DNA of 64,000 bases from Akebia trifoliata (Eukaryota > Streptophyta > Magnoliopsida > Ranunculales > Lardizabalaceae). Shown here piece after piece: positions 1 through 11,124 of this stretch (positions within the stretch are counted from its first letter, which is position 1; each line of letters begins with the position of its first letter). The notes under the pieces were generated by a model that searched no databases, was not told the origin of the DNA, and was given only the letters and a program-made list of their open reading frames with translations. Position numbers and translations under genes: made by a program. The stretch spans positions 28,873,934 through 28,937,933 of the forward strand of contig CM030713.1 in the NCBI GenBank assembly GCA_017979445.1. The letters are read 5' to 3'.

Positions 1-550
1 TATCACCGAATTGACTGGAAAATGATTCATGCATGTTTTCAGAATTAATATGAACATTTTACCAAAATTGGAATTTGAAAATAAGTTGAGCAAGTTTTGG
101 GAAATATATTCTTTATTTTAATTGGGACGCAATAAGTAAAAGTTGGAGTGCCAACAGCAGTTCTCTTAATCATACATCTTTGGGTTTATATAAATAAAAC
201 TTGGTGTGACAATAGAATCTCACTTATTAAAACCTATATATACGCTAACGTGAAAACGAAGGTAAAGGCGCTGTCCGTCCCTACCTTCGTTTGCTTCTTC
301 TTCTTCTTCTTCTCTCTCGTAGATGGAGACATGAGAAATCAAATACCACGTCATCAATGTTGCCACGTCATCACCAATATCTTCCCTTCCCTCAAAATCA
401 AATATAATTCTTTTTATACTCTGTCTTTGTTTCTTGTATGAAATTGGGTTCCACCATTTGACCTAATTTCGATCAAAATCAAAATCACAAACCCAAAATT
501 TCTTCTTCGACTGATTCTCTCAAAATCTCTTACGAATTTGTTTATGTGAG
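1..550 (+). promoter_or_regulatory. Upstream region and 5' leader of the XBAT33-like gene
   Basis: No gene is seen before the ATG at 551. Bases 130-177 are one end of a small transposon family found about ten times in the window (TAAAAGTTGG...GCCAA...CTCT). A TATA-like TATATAAAT lies at 187-195, and CT-rich and TTC-rich leader-like sequence runs from about 290 to 330. The transcription start is not proven. The transposon remnant just upstream of the TATA-like motif may mark the distal edge of the promoter. Confidence 0.4.
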
Positions 551-1513
551 ATGGGGAATTCGTTTGGATGCTCGGCTTCGGGTGAACGATTGGTATCCGC
601 AGCGAGAGATGGAGACTTCGTGGAAGCTAAAATGCTTCTAGAGTTCAATCCATGTCTTGCTAAGTACTCCACATTTGGTGGTCTCAATTCTCCTCTTCAC
701 TTCGCCTCCGCTAGAGGCCACAACGAGGTCTATAACTACTCTCATTTTAAACCTTTTAATTAATTTCAGTAAATTTGTGTTGATTTTTCGTGATTTTGTT
801 CATCTTTCTTTGTTTCCCCCCATTAGATTGTGGCGTTATTGCTTGAAAATGGTGCAGATGTGAACTCGAGGAATTATTGTGGACAGGTAGATTGGGATTT
901 TCTGTTTGATTGTTAATTTGTTAATTGATTTGATACTAATTTGAAACAATTGAGAGATTCGATAAGTAGAGATTCAATCAACTCTTTATGAACATGACCC
1001 TGGTTATAAATGAGAGCTGCTATTGGCACCCTAACTTTTACTTATTACACTCCAATAAAAAATAAAGAAAATAAATGAAGGGGTCAGTCCATTTGCACAA
1101 ACCAAAATGGCGCATTGTACCCACTTACTTTCGATATTCACATTAACTTTATAATAACTATTTCGACACACCTGAAAAATGTACTTTTAACCTAAAACAC
1201 TATTTACCCACCTAAAGGTACTGAACAAATTCTTTTTCTCTTCTCTCTTTCTCTTAATGTTCGGTAGAAAGTTGTACCCAATTTGCTAAAACAAGTTCTG
1301 TTTGCTGAACATATTTGTCAATCTTTTTTTTTTTTTTTCAAGTTCTTTAATTCGAAATCATCGATTTGAAGGTTATAATAGTGGGTTTTTCATTTTCCTT
1401 GGTAATTAAATGCACTAAAAAAATTGAAATTTTGAAAAGATAAGATAACTTGAAAAAACTTAAAATCTAATTTCCATTGATTCAACCTCTCACAAATTCT
1501 GAAAGGAGATGAA

Positions 1514-1604
<91 letters not shown>

Positions 1605-4600
1605 GGTTTTTGTTTTGGTGGGTTGTGGTGTGTGCAATAAGTAAATACAGAAGGGTAAAAATGTAATTTGCTTTTTTTTCTTTACAAAAGGCATGTAAGT
1701 GGGTGCAATGCACCATTTTGGTGGGTGCAAATAGACCGACCCATAAATGAATGATTGAGAATAAGTAAAAGTTTGGGTGCCAATAGAAGCACTCTTGTTT
1801 TTTCTTGGGCTAGATTTTTTTTTTTTTTTTTTTTTGGTTTAGGATTTTATATGAGCCTTATCATAATTGTAAACAATTACTGAAATTGTTTGAAATGTTT
1901 TGAATATTGATATTATAAGTTGATTCATACCTTTGTAATGTCTGAAGGGTGTGTTTTAATCGTTAATTGGGGGGTGATAAATAATTTAAGCAATTGGAGC
2001 GTAATAAGTAAAAGTTGGGGTGCCAATAGTCTCTCTTATAATTTGTGTTGAATTTAATCTTTGAGTAATTTGTGTATTTGGGTTGAAGACGGCTTTGATG
2101 CACGCTTGTCGGTATGGACACTGGGAAGTTATTCAAACCCTTCTACTATTCAGAAGCAATGTGAGTTCTTCAGATTGTTAGTCTTTTATCTTATTAATTA
2201 GGAGGTTTGTTTTTTTAGGCCTTTTTGTGGAATTATGTATCCTTTTAATATGTTTAAAGGTCACGCGAGCGGATTACCTTAGTGGAAGGACAGCTCTACA
2301 TTTTGCAGCTGTAAATGGGCATGTTAGATGTATGAGACTTATAGTGGCTGATTTTGTCCCAAGTGCTCCTTATGAAGTTATCAGTGCTCAGATCAGTGGT
2401 GATAGGGGTGAGGAGTCTAATTCGAAGAACAAATGTGATCAATTGTATGTGGGTTACTTTCCATGTCATTTCTTTCTTCTTTATATGGTTCGTAAAAAAG
2501 TTGGGTTTTTTTTAACATATGTTCCAGGGCACGTGTTAAAGTGCATTAAATACACCTTGGGAATTGAATTTCGTACCAAAATTCCCATAAATTTGTTTCT
2601 TACCAAAATACCCCCCCAAATGCTTATTTCCAAGGTGTATTTAATGCACCTTAAGGGCACACATTAACAAAAACCATATAAAGTTATGTAGGCCTAGATA
2701 AAAGATGAGCTCCTGATCGATATATGCTATAACGAGTTTGTTCATGCGTTCGATTTCAACAACTTGGAATGCCTAAAATCTTTGTTCATTTGGGTTGTGT
2801 AGCAAACATCGAGCCTATTTTCTTGTTATTAGTCGTCTTTATTTTTTTCTTTTTAATTTCATAATATTTTCAATGCAGCGCACTCTCCAAGTTTGTAAAC
2901 AAGGCAGCAGATGGTGGCATAACTGCTCTTCATATGGCTGCATTGAATGGCTACTTTGATTGTGTACAGCTGTTACTTGACATTCATGCAAACGTCTTAG
3001 CCGTGACTTTCAACTACGGCACATCAATGGATTTGATAGGTGTGTTTTTGTTTTTTTGAGACTTGATTTCATTTTGTATTTGTGTTGTGTTGGTAGCCCC
3101 AGGTCTGAATTTTCCATGGTACTGGTTTCTTTGTAGGAGCTGGCAGCACTCCTTTGCATTATGCTGCTTGTGGAGGAAATCTTAAGTGTTGTCAGGCATG
3201 GAACTATATTTAACTTAATAGATTTTCTACCCCTGTTCTAATTCAGTTATTATTATTATTTTTTAAATATTTGAAATGATGGTGTTTGTCTCTCTTTAGA
3301 TCCTTCTTGGAAGAGGTGCTAATCGGTTGTCATTGAACTGCAATGGGTAACACGTCCCAACTTATCTTTACTATTATAATGAGAGAAGTCAGAGTAGAAG
3401 TGGTTCGACATCAAACTTTGAGTTGCCATAAATCCCCCCACCACCCACTTTTATATTTAAATTTAATATAATCAGGGTCATTTTAGTCAAAAACTAAGAA
3501 AATTGCAATCCAAAATATAAACACGTTGCTTAGTTTTTACTACCCTCTAATTAATATTTTAAATTACAAATAAGCCCTTATGTGATACATGTGCGTGTGC
3601 GTGTGCATGTGCCACCTTCTAGTTTTAATAATCTCAGATGGAATACAGATTCAAATTCCAATAGTTCAGCTTTGGCTCTCTGGAGGGCTTCTTTTCTGCT
3701 AGAGAACGTACCTGACGGAAATTGTATATTTCCTCTCAGGTGGCTGCCACTTGATGTTGCAAGGATATGGGGACGACATTGGCTTGAACCATTGCTGGCA
3801 CCCAATTCTGACTTGGTCGTACCAACGTTCGTTCCGTCCAATTATCTTTCCTTGCCACTCATGAGTATACTTAACATAGCAAGGTAATTTCATCATTATT
3901 TATTTCTGAACCTGCAAATTGGTTTAAAAAGGTTGCTAGTTGCTACCTACTAAATATCTTTTTCTGAGTAACTATAATCCTTTATTCTGGTTTCTACTAG
4001 TAAGTGCTGATGCAATCATTTGTCATTTATGTTTGTTCTTGTGTTTTGAGTGCTAACCTAGTTTCCTAATGGAAACCACTGGGGGGTGGGGGGATGACTC
4101 TGTGCAGTGACTGCAGTCTGTTCGGGTGCTTGAGGATGAGTTTGACATTCTTTCCTTACCCAAATGTTGTTCAACGATCGTTTATTTCACTTCAAATTTT
4201 ATTTTCTTAGAAAACCTTATTCTCAATCATGAACTTCCTTTGAAAACCAATTGGACTAAATGGGCTTGGTATAACTAATTTCATATGATTTATTCCAGAA
4301 AGGTTTGAGTCTATTCTTATTTTCATCATGTGAAAACCAATTGGACTGAATCGTTTCACCATATATTGTCAAAATTGTGGAGGTTGGAACAAGTGAATTC
4401 TATAATTTGAACCATCAGAAGGAATCTGTCTCTAGTATTAACAATGGTAATCTATGTTCTCTTTAAATGGTGTTATCTTTGTGCGTGAAAATCAATTGCT
4501 GAGCATTCCAATAGCAAAGACAATCGTTAGCTGATGTTGTACGCTTCCAGTATGAAACATATTATGGAGGCCAAATTTGATCTTCTCAAATCAGTTGTGA

Positions 4601-6689
4601 GAAGTTTCTACTAATATCTTTCAATCATTGCATGGGATATTTTGTCAGAAATGGGTCTTTTATGCCTTGTTGTATGAGCATTGTTAATCTGATTGTTTTA
4701 AGCACATTGAATCATGAGCAAGCTAACTTCTTGCCCATGACATCCAGATACATGAAATCTAGTCACAATAATCTCTTTTCCCTCATGAACCAATTGTATT
4801 GCAAGCTAAATTTTCATCTACAACTGATCAATTGTGGTTTTCCTTCCCTATTTTTCATCCAAGATGATCCTCCATTTGTTTGTGGCATCTCCATTGTTGA
4901 CTCCCTCTCTCTTTCATAACCCTTCTCGTTGGTTGGTCTCCCTCAATTAACTGAAGTAGTGATTTGGTTTAAACATGAGAACCAAATTCTAGCTTTGAAC
5001 TTGAATACGAAACCCAAGGTTCCCCTTCTTTTGATGGCTTCGATACATATTGATATTCTATCCTTGATGGGTGATTAATGTCTTATTTGGTTGTAAATTG
5101 ATTAGCATCCGTGACTTAGTTTGGATGGGTAATACGCTTGCTTTAGTTGTATCAAAGTGCATAATAGATTTCGTAAGTGTGAATTTTTCATCATTGGTTG
5201 TTTGTGGAACCTGCATTCTTGTTTCTTGCAATAATGTGCTTTTGCTGTCATCACTGCATTTTGTTTCATTATTCTTTATTGAAGACTACTTTTTCATTTT
5301 GTTGAACTGAGTTTAAATTCTTTTTAACCATGTATCTGGCAAACTTACATTAGGCATAATTTTCCAGTTATAAATGAAAGTAATTCTGATTGCAAGAATT
5401 TTATCATGCATAGAGCAAAACTATTATGGATAACTGGACATGAATTCAAACTGCTTAAATTTATGAAGGCTACAGTAACCGAGATTATCTCATGATAATT
5501 CTCTGCAGAGAATGCGGATTGCAATCCTCTACCTCCTCCTCTGATGAAAGTGATAGTTGTGCTGTCTGCCTAGAGAGAACGTGCACTGTCGCCTCTGAAG
5601 GTCCGTTTTTATTCATTTGTGTCTCTGTGATTTTATTCACAATAATCTGCGATTTTTAAAAAAATCACGATTAATTTTGATTTAATTGACGATTTATTGA
5701 AAAATACAGATTATTCCTATTTTTAGTATTTGTAACTGTTATTTTATCATTTAATATATGAAATAAATCTTTTTTTTACTTTTGTTTTTTTATATTTTAT
5801 CTGATGTTTTGCCGACTTTTTCCGAAGCTTTATCTTGCTGAATTATTCCCGAATGACTTTGTCACTATGGTCCCAACAGCAATGTATGATGCTTTGTGTT
5901 TAATCACATGTCATAAAAATGCCTCTAAAACACTAGGTCCACAAATTTGGGGTCAGCTAACAAACCATGTTGTTATGTTTAATTATGTCTAAAGCCATGT
6001 CTTCTATTAGCTCAAGTGCGTTCATATATTTTCTCCGTACCTCAATTATTGGTTCCAGTTTCCAGCACCCAACTGTAACACATTGAATGAGGAATTACAT
6101 CATCATGATTACAATTCTATAATCTTCCCATCATTTTGTGTTTTCAGGTTGTGGGCATGAACTCTGTGTAAAGTGTGCACTCTATCTTTGCTCAACAAAC
6201 AACATTCCTTCTGAAACGGTTGGCCCACCTGGGTCCATTCCATGTCCTCTTTGTCGACATGGCATCATCTCATTTATTAAATTGCCCAATTCCCCTGAAA
6301 AAGAGATCAAAAGACATATATCTCTTGGTCTATGCACCCCATGCATGCTTCATCCTCGTGATCCAGACCTCTCAACAACAACGTGTAGACAAGACATCCG
6401 CAAAAATCGGGTTGCTTCGGTTTCTTCGGATCAGTTCTGCTCCGTCTCGTGTAGCCCGTTTCCTTCAGTTGTCATCCCATTGTGCACTTGTAATGATGAC
6501 CCATGCCCATCACTCGAACCCCAAGAAGGAGAAACACAAGAAGAATCCCCAAATCACTCACAAGGAATATCAGTGGAGCCGGTTACGATTGAAGGACAAA
6601 GACTCGAGAAAACAACTTGCTCAAATATGTTCTGGAGCAGAAGAAGCTGCCATAGGGAGCAACAGTGCAACTCCGAAATAAATACTTGA
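551..6689 (+). CDS. XBAT33: XBAT33-type ankyrin-repeat RING E3 ubiquitin ligase (10 exons)
   Basis: Predicted RING E3 ubiquitin ligase of the XBAT32/XBAT33 group, 512 aa. From memory Arabidopsis XBAT33 is about the same length. Exons by reading: 551-727, 827-886, 2089-2160, 2260-2444, 2879-3039, 3137-3195, 3300-3346, 3740-3883, 5509-5600, 6148-6689; all junctions keep frame. The N-terminus [14 protein letters not shown] is characteristic of XBAT33, and Gly2 makes N-myristoylation conceivable. Ankyrin repeats fill about residues 10-280. A C3HC4 RING follows with C319, C322, C334, H336, C339, C342, C365 and C368. The C-terminal ~140 residues are Ser/Pro/Cys-rich and low in structure. The intron after exon 6 starts with GC instead of GT. 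Intron 2 (887-2088) contains nested transposons. The related XBAT32 controls ethylene synthesis and lateral roots; the substrate of this protein is unknown. Confidence 0.93.
1080..1742. mobile_element. Mutator-like non-autonomous element with 9-bp target duplication
   Basis: The terminal inverted repeats are about 48 bp: GGGGTCAGTCCATTTGCAC at the left matches GGGTCGGTCTATTTGCACC at the right when read in reverse complement, and homology continues inward through CCAAAATGG and CACTTAC. The direct repeat ATAAATGAA flanks it at 1071-1079 and 1743-1751. Nine-base duplications with long inverted ends are the hallmark of Mutator-like elements. No transposase is present. The interior holds a long (GA)n tract. 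Confidence 0.75.
1519..1602. repeat. (GA)n microsatellite, about 42 repeats
   Basis: An uninterrupted GA dinucleotide tract inside the Mutator-like element in XBAT33 intron 2. It produces long artificial Leu-Ser open frames on the opposite strand, which are not genes. It is probably length-polymorphic. Confidence 0.97.
1988..2038. mobile_element. M1 element remnant next to XBAT33 exon 3
   Basis: One inverted end of the M1 family (AATAAGTAAAAGTTGGGG then GCCAATAG and CTCTC) lies about 50 bp before the exon 3 acceptor. No partner end is visible nearby. Confidence 0.6.
3196..3299 (+). other. Intron 6 of XBAT33 with a GC-AG boundary
   Basis: Exon 6 must end at CAG (3195), because the protein continues C-Q-I-L-L-G in frame from 3300. 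The intron begins GCATGG and ends TTTAG. No GT that keeps the reading frame is available. GC-AG introns are a minor known class of U2 introns. Confidence 0.75.
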
Positions 6690-9022
6690 TTTTTTTTTTT
6701 AATGTGTATGATTCTATCCTTAGAAGGTACAATTTTGATGAGAAACTGATTGCAGTGTGTCGTGCTTTTATATTGATTTGCACTGTCGTAGGCTTGGATT
6801 TGCTTTCGGTTTGTGTTTCGTTCCCATATTGTCTGATTCTGTTCAACTGATTACAATGATATGTCGTCTAATGTAAAAGAATCAAACAGTTTGAGATACC
6901 TTCAGGATATTTAACAGATTGAGAGAAAGGATTGTAATATTTATATGTTGTAATTGAATGTTATTGGAAATCAGAGATAATCAGATTATTCCACTTTTGA
7001 AACTCAACTGCATTTATTCGTTTTTCTTTGAAAAAGTTTGCAGGGCTCGAATGTACACAGCCAGAGATGGTGACTGTCATTCTTAGATGGACAATCATGT
7101 ATGGCAATGGGACCTGTATATGTACATCATTGAGTACCCATCTAGAGCGCTGTCACGTAGACACGTATTGGTTGGATTTAAAACACATTAGGCCGCGTGC
7201 ACGGCTTGTTTAAGAGTCCGATGAATTTTAAAAACCAACTAAAACTTGCCACATAGACACCATTAGTATGCTATTGCAACCGGACGGGACGACACGGTTG
7301 TGGATCTTGATTCTATTTCTCCATCATTTACATGTAAATAACAGTGGCTTTAAAAAAAATACAATTTTCTGTGCAATGTAGGGTTCTTTAATTATTAAAT
7401 ATTATACAATGTTATCTGTAGCCGAAACCCTTATGCCAAACTCAGAAATCTGATTACTGCTAATATTTGAATTCAAGTGAAAACCAGCTTCAATTTCCCA
7501 CGTAAAAAGGCCTTGTTAAAATATAAATTTCTTGGAACCAACAATACTTAGTAACTAGTGAAGTGTTTTGACTTCAAATATTGGTTTTATTAATAAAACA
7601 TTTGTGGGTCCATTGGGTTGGCTAAACTGCAATGTTTTGGTATGATCAAATCGACTTGATCGGATTAATATAACCGTTGGATCTTAATCCCATTCTTTTA
7701 GATTATTTTCAACTGTCCACATAAAATATTCAAGATAACGACAGATTGTTTCCACTCTGGACAGTAGATGTCATAGGTCCAGCCCATCAAATGTAGGCCC
7801 CAGCCCTATGTGCATGGATGATGAATATTGATACATCATACTTAGGGTATTCCTCTGAGGAATGAGTCGGACTTTGAAGAGGATGGGCGCTTCAAAACTT
7901 TGAAGGAATCTTCTTTGTTAAAAGACACGTGGCATTTTAGATTTATTCCACACCCCTACATTTTCACCAAAATTTGGATTATCTCCTTGAAAATACAACG
8001 TGTAATCCAATGGCGAGGGTTTCTTCAAAATTTTGAAGCAATGTACCCAATTCAAAGTTTTTTTTTTTTTCGTGTGTGGTATGATTTATCATTTTAAGCA
8101 TGTTTGATAACATTTGTGAAGTATGAATGGAGGTAGCCTATTTTTAAAATTCAGACTTGAGAAATTTTATTTTTGTTTGTTTCGTTTCAAATTTTAGACA
8201 TGAGATTTTGAACAAACGATGAGGGGGATGTTGGACGAAATTTCTGACTTCTAATTTCTAATTTCTAAACTTTGGACTTCAGAAGTATTACCAAAAGTAC
8301 CCTAACATTGTTATGAGTTGGAACCATACACACATCAATCAATTGGATCCCTCCTGTCCCAATTACTTGATCAAATGGTTGTGAATATCCAATCACATAA
8401 TCGATCTCTTTGGTGGGTCCCTACCCACTATAAACTGACCACATACACCTGTAAGAGTATGATAAAACACATCCCTAGGATCCATCAAATAGTTCACAAA
8501 TGGTCAATTCAATTTCAATGGAAGGTCTAGATCAAATCATAGAGAATTATTTCTGTAAAGGGCATGCAAGACAATTTTTCTAATATTCATCAATTATTTA
8601 GAATAATAAGGTACAGATTAAGGATCCATGACGTGCCACGTATCCCTACATGGGACAATTCTGATGTGATGAGATCCCTTAAAAACACCCACAGACTTCC
8701 CAAAACCTAGTAACAGGAAACAGTTCCTATCAAACCTAAACCTAAAGAACGACATCAAACAACAAACACCATGGATCCATCACATGACACGTATCCCTAC
8801 TACAGGAGACAACTCTGATTAAATCCTAAAGATTGATGGGTCCCATAGACGTCTCAAAACCTAAGTAAGTGAAAACAGTTACCTACCAAACCTATAGTAT
8901 CAAACAAATCCAAACCCTAGTAAACAAGATAGTTTCTATGATAGATTGAGGAACACATCCCAGGCTCTCTGATACACCAAGAAAACCAATATAGTTCTTC
9001 TGTCTCTATCTCAGTCTCGGTG
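6690..9022. other. Spacer between the convergent XBAT33 and BFT-like genes
   Basis: It holds the 3' UTR of XBAT33 (probably to about 7000) and AT-rich DNA, with no convincing coding sequence; short open frames here match nothing I recognise. A pair of diverged direct repeats lies at 8621-8903. The two flanking genes converge, so both 3' ends fall in this spacer. Confidence 0.6.
8621..8903. repeat. Diverged direct repeat of about 130 bp, two copies
   Basis: Copy 1 is about 8621-8746 and copy 2 about 8771-8903. Shared landmarks in order are GGATCCAT, CACGTATCCCTAC, GACAA.TCTGAT, CAAAACCTA, AACAGTT and CAAACCTA. The repeat lies just beyond the stop codon of the BFT-like gene and may be in its 3' region. 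No function is evident. Confidence 0.6.
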
Positions 9023-9990
9023 TTATCTTCTTCTTGAAGCTGTCTCTCTCTGTGCATTGAAGAACACTGCTGCAACAGGAAGACCTAAATCATTATCTTC
9101 TGAGAAACTTCTAGTGTTGAAATGGTCTCTTGATGTTGGTGCTTTCACTGTTTGTCTTCCAATCTGTTTGAACAGAATGAACACATACCTATGAATACCG
9201 ATAACCGGCTTTGGAATCTCATACTCCACCATTTCTTTGCCTGTTTATGTTCAAAGTTCAAACCCATTTTTAGTTTCTTAATCTATAAATTAAATGTAGT
9301 TGGTTTTAAGCTAAAACTTGCTTAAAAAAAGAAGAAAATTGATGGGTAATGTAGTATATAATGGTAGTATATGCTACACTACTACATCATAGCAGTATAT
9401 TATCTATCAAAAATGAAGTTTTAGAGAGACCCACCAAAGGAAGCATCAGTAGTACCGGGAATGTCTGTAACAAGCCTGAAAGTGAAGTTCTGTTTTTTTT
9501 CAATTTTAAGTGATACCCATTGAAGAAAATTGGAAGAATTACTTATATATAAGAGATTAAGTTTGGGTTGATGGAGCAAACCAATGAAGATGCTCTCTTA
9601 AATGTGGATTACTAGGGCTTGGAGCATCTGGGTCTGTCATGATCTTCAAAGATAGACATAAAACATAGTAGAGAAATAATTAGTTTAGCATCTTTAGAAC
9701 AAAAACAACTAAATTAAGCATTAAATGTAAGTAGTGTAGTTCTTGTGTGTGTTCACAATGTATCATATAATCTAAGTCTAGGGACTTACTAGTGTGTAAG
9801 CGGCCCTCATGTCGTCGCCACCAATCTCAACTCGAGGTTTCATTGTTATGACAGAAGGCATAAACTCATAGCCATTAGAGACTTGTTTGTTGGAATTGTA
9901 AGTAACTTTCATCGTAACAGTAGGGGTGAAAGTATCTATTACTTCTCCTATTATTCCCCCTACAGCAAGTGGTCCTAAGTTCTTTGACAT
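9023..9990 (-). CDS. BFT: BFT-like (TFL1 clade) PEBP protein, 4 exons
   Basis: Phosphatidylethanolamine-binding protein of the FT/TFL1 family, 173 aa. Exons on the minus strand: 9790-9990, 9582-9643 (62 nt), 9435-9475 (41 nt), 9023-9240. The 62- and 41-nt middle exons are the family's conserved structure. The ATG at 9990 gives [19 protein letters not shown]; an upstream in-frame TTG is not a start. The ligand-pocket motif DPDAPSPS is residues 71-78. His85 (in REHLHW) and Asp140 (in SRDHFNT) are at the positions that separate TFL1-type repressors (His, Asp) from FT (Tyr, Gln). The stretches [12 protein letters not shown] and [12 protein letters not shown] fit BROTHER OF FT AND TFL1 better than TFL1/CEN. 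The expected role is binding FD-type bZIP factors with 14-3-3 proteins to delay flowering or keep inflorescences indeterminate. BFT versus CEN assignment needs a tree. Confidence 0.92.
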
Positions 9991-10012
9991 GATGGGCAAA
10001 ATGGTAAAAATG

Positions 10013-10076
10013 AGAGAGAGAGAGAGAGAGATGTAGTTAGTGTTGGGGAATTGGGTGTGGATGTAGGCTTTTTATA
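10013..10076 (-). promoter_or_regulatory. Core promoter and leader of the BFT-like gene
   Basis: Read on the minus strand, TATAAAA lies at 10070-10076, about 80 bp before the ATG. A CT-dinucleotide tract (10013-10030) lies between them and would fall in the 5' leader. The spacing suits a short leader starting near 10040. No further promoter motif was assigned. Confidence 0.5.
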
Positions 10077-10708
10077 AGCACATAAAGGAACGTGGAGCTT
10101 GGCATTGAAGCTTAAAGATTCGAAAATTCTCCAACGTGAAGGGATGTCAAATTAGCAAACGAATCTGTTGCCCTTCGTGTCAACAATGGAGAAAGACACG
10201 TCAGAGAGGGAGAGAGAGAGAGAGGTCATTGGAGTTTTTCTTGAAGTTTAAATGATATTGCAATGGAGAACTCAATCATGTAATACAACTTTTCTTAGTA
10301 AATAATAATATCTTTTGGGTAAATGGGCACTCTGCTTTTAGTGGGATTCTCATCTCTTCATAGACATATTTTCCAACTTTATAATAAAAAATAAAAAATA
10401 AAAAATAAAAAAAATATATCTTATCAACAATCTTGGGGATGTTTATTTAGTCAATGAGGAGAAGGGAAAGGAGAGCAAAAAGAATATGAACTTTCGTTAC
10501 ATTACTTAAAGGAGCACGTATTATTAAACTATGTAAACAGAGAAACAACAAGAGCAAAAAGGGAAAGTCTTTGTTTGGTTGTGAAAAGAATGATTATAAG
10601 ATTTATTATGAGAATTGAAAGTAATAAAAAAATATTAAATGGGTTACTAAAATAAAATTATATCATAGAAGTAATAATAAGTCAATTTATTGAAATTCAA
10701 AAAGAAAA

Positions 10709-11124
10709 ATGCTGAAATGACACAAATGGAGATACAAAGGTGACAAAAATGATGTGGTGGCGTGCACATAACCGTAGATGCTTTTTACTCGTATCTCACG
10801 GAAAAGCATCTACGATAACACGACGTGAAAACTGAAAAATTCGACATAAAAAATTGACGGACCAAGGCCCACGAATTTTAGAAATTAAATTTTGATAGTT
10901 TAGGACCATCGAAATTCTTGATGTTCCCAAATTTGACGGCTTAAAGCTGTCGAATTTCTCTCATCCTTTATTAATTTGACAATTTCAACCTGTCAAAAAA
11001 AAATTGACAATGAAAAAGTCGACCTCTTGGTCTGTTGAATTTGAATTTTTTTCACATTGTGTAATGTGTGTGCCACCACGAGTTTTTTTCACCTTTGTGT
11101 CTCCATTTGTGTCACCCCAACATT
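10709..11124. mobile_element. Foldback MITE with ends AATGCTGAAATGACAC
   Basis: The left end AATGCTGAAATGACACAAAT and the right end (reverse complement of about 11070-11124) are inverted repeats of about 50 bp that include GGAGACACAAAGGTGA and GTGGTGGC. Inside the left arm is a secondary hairpin with CCGTAGATGCTTTTTACTCG and its inverse AAAAGCATCTACG. The interior contains several small inverted TTTGACGG/CCGTCAAA-like pieces. No coding capacity is seen. It is related to 41633-41779 and 17763-17923. Confidence 0.65.

Larger units (their letters stand above)
1012..1795. mobile_element. Small TIR element (family M1) split by a nested insertion, in XBAT33 intron 2
   Basis: The left end reads GAGAGCTGCTATTGGCACC and the right end is its inverted counterpart (GGTGCCAATAGAAGCACTC). 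Adjacent sequence is also inverted-repeat (ACTTTTACTTATT / AATAAGTAAAAGT). The element has no coding capacity and is MITE-like. It is interrupted at 1080-1742 by another element. The same ends recur at 130, 1988, 25839, 32090, 38314, 45172, 53646 and 53820. Confidence 0.7.

Noticed and set aside
1390..1730. Minus-strand open frames with long Leu-Ser tracts
   Set aside because: They come entirely from the (GA)n microsatellite inside a transposon in an intron.
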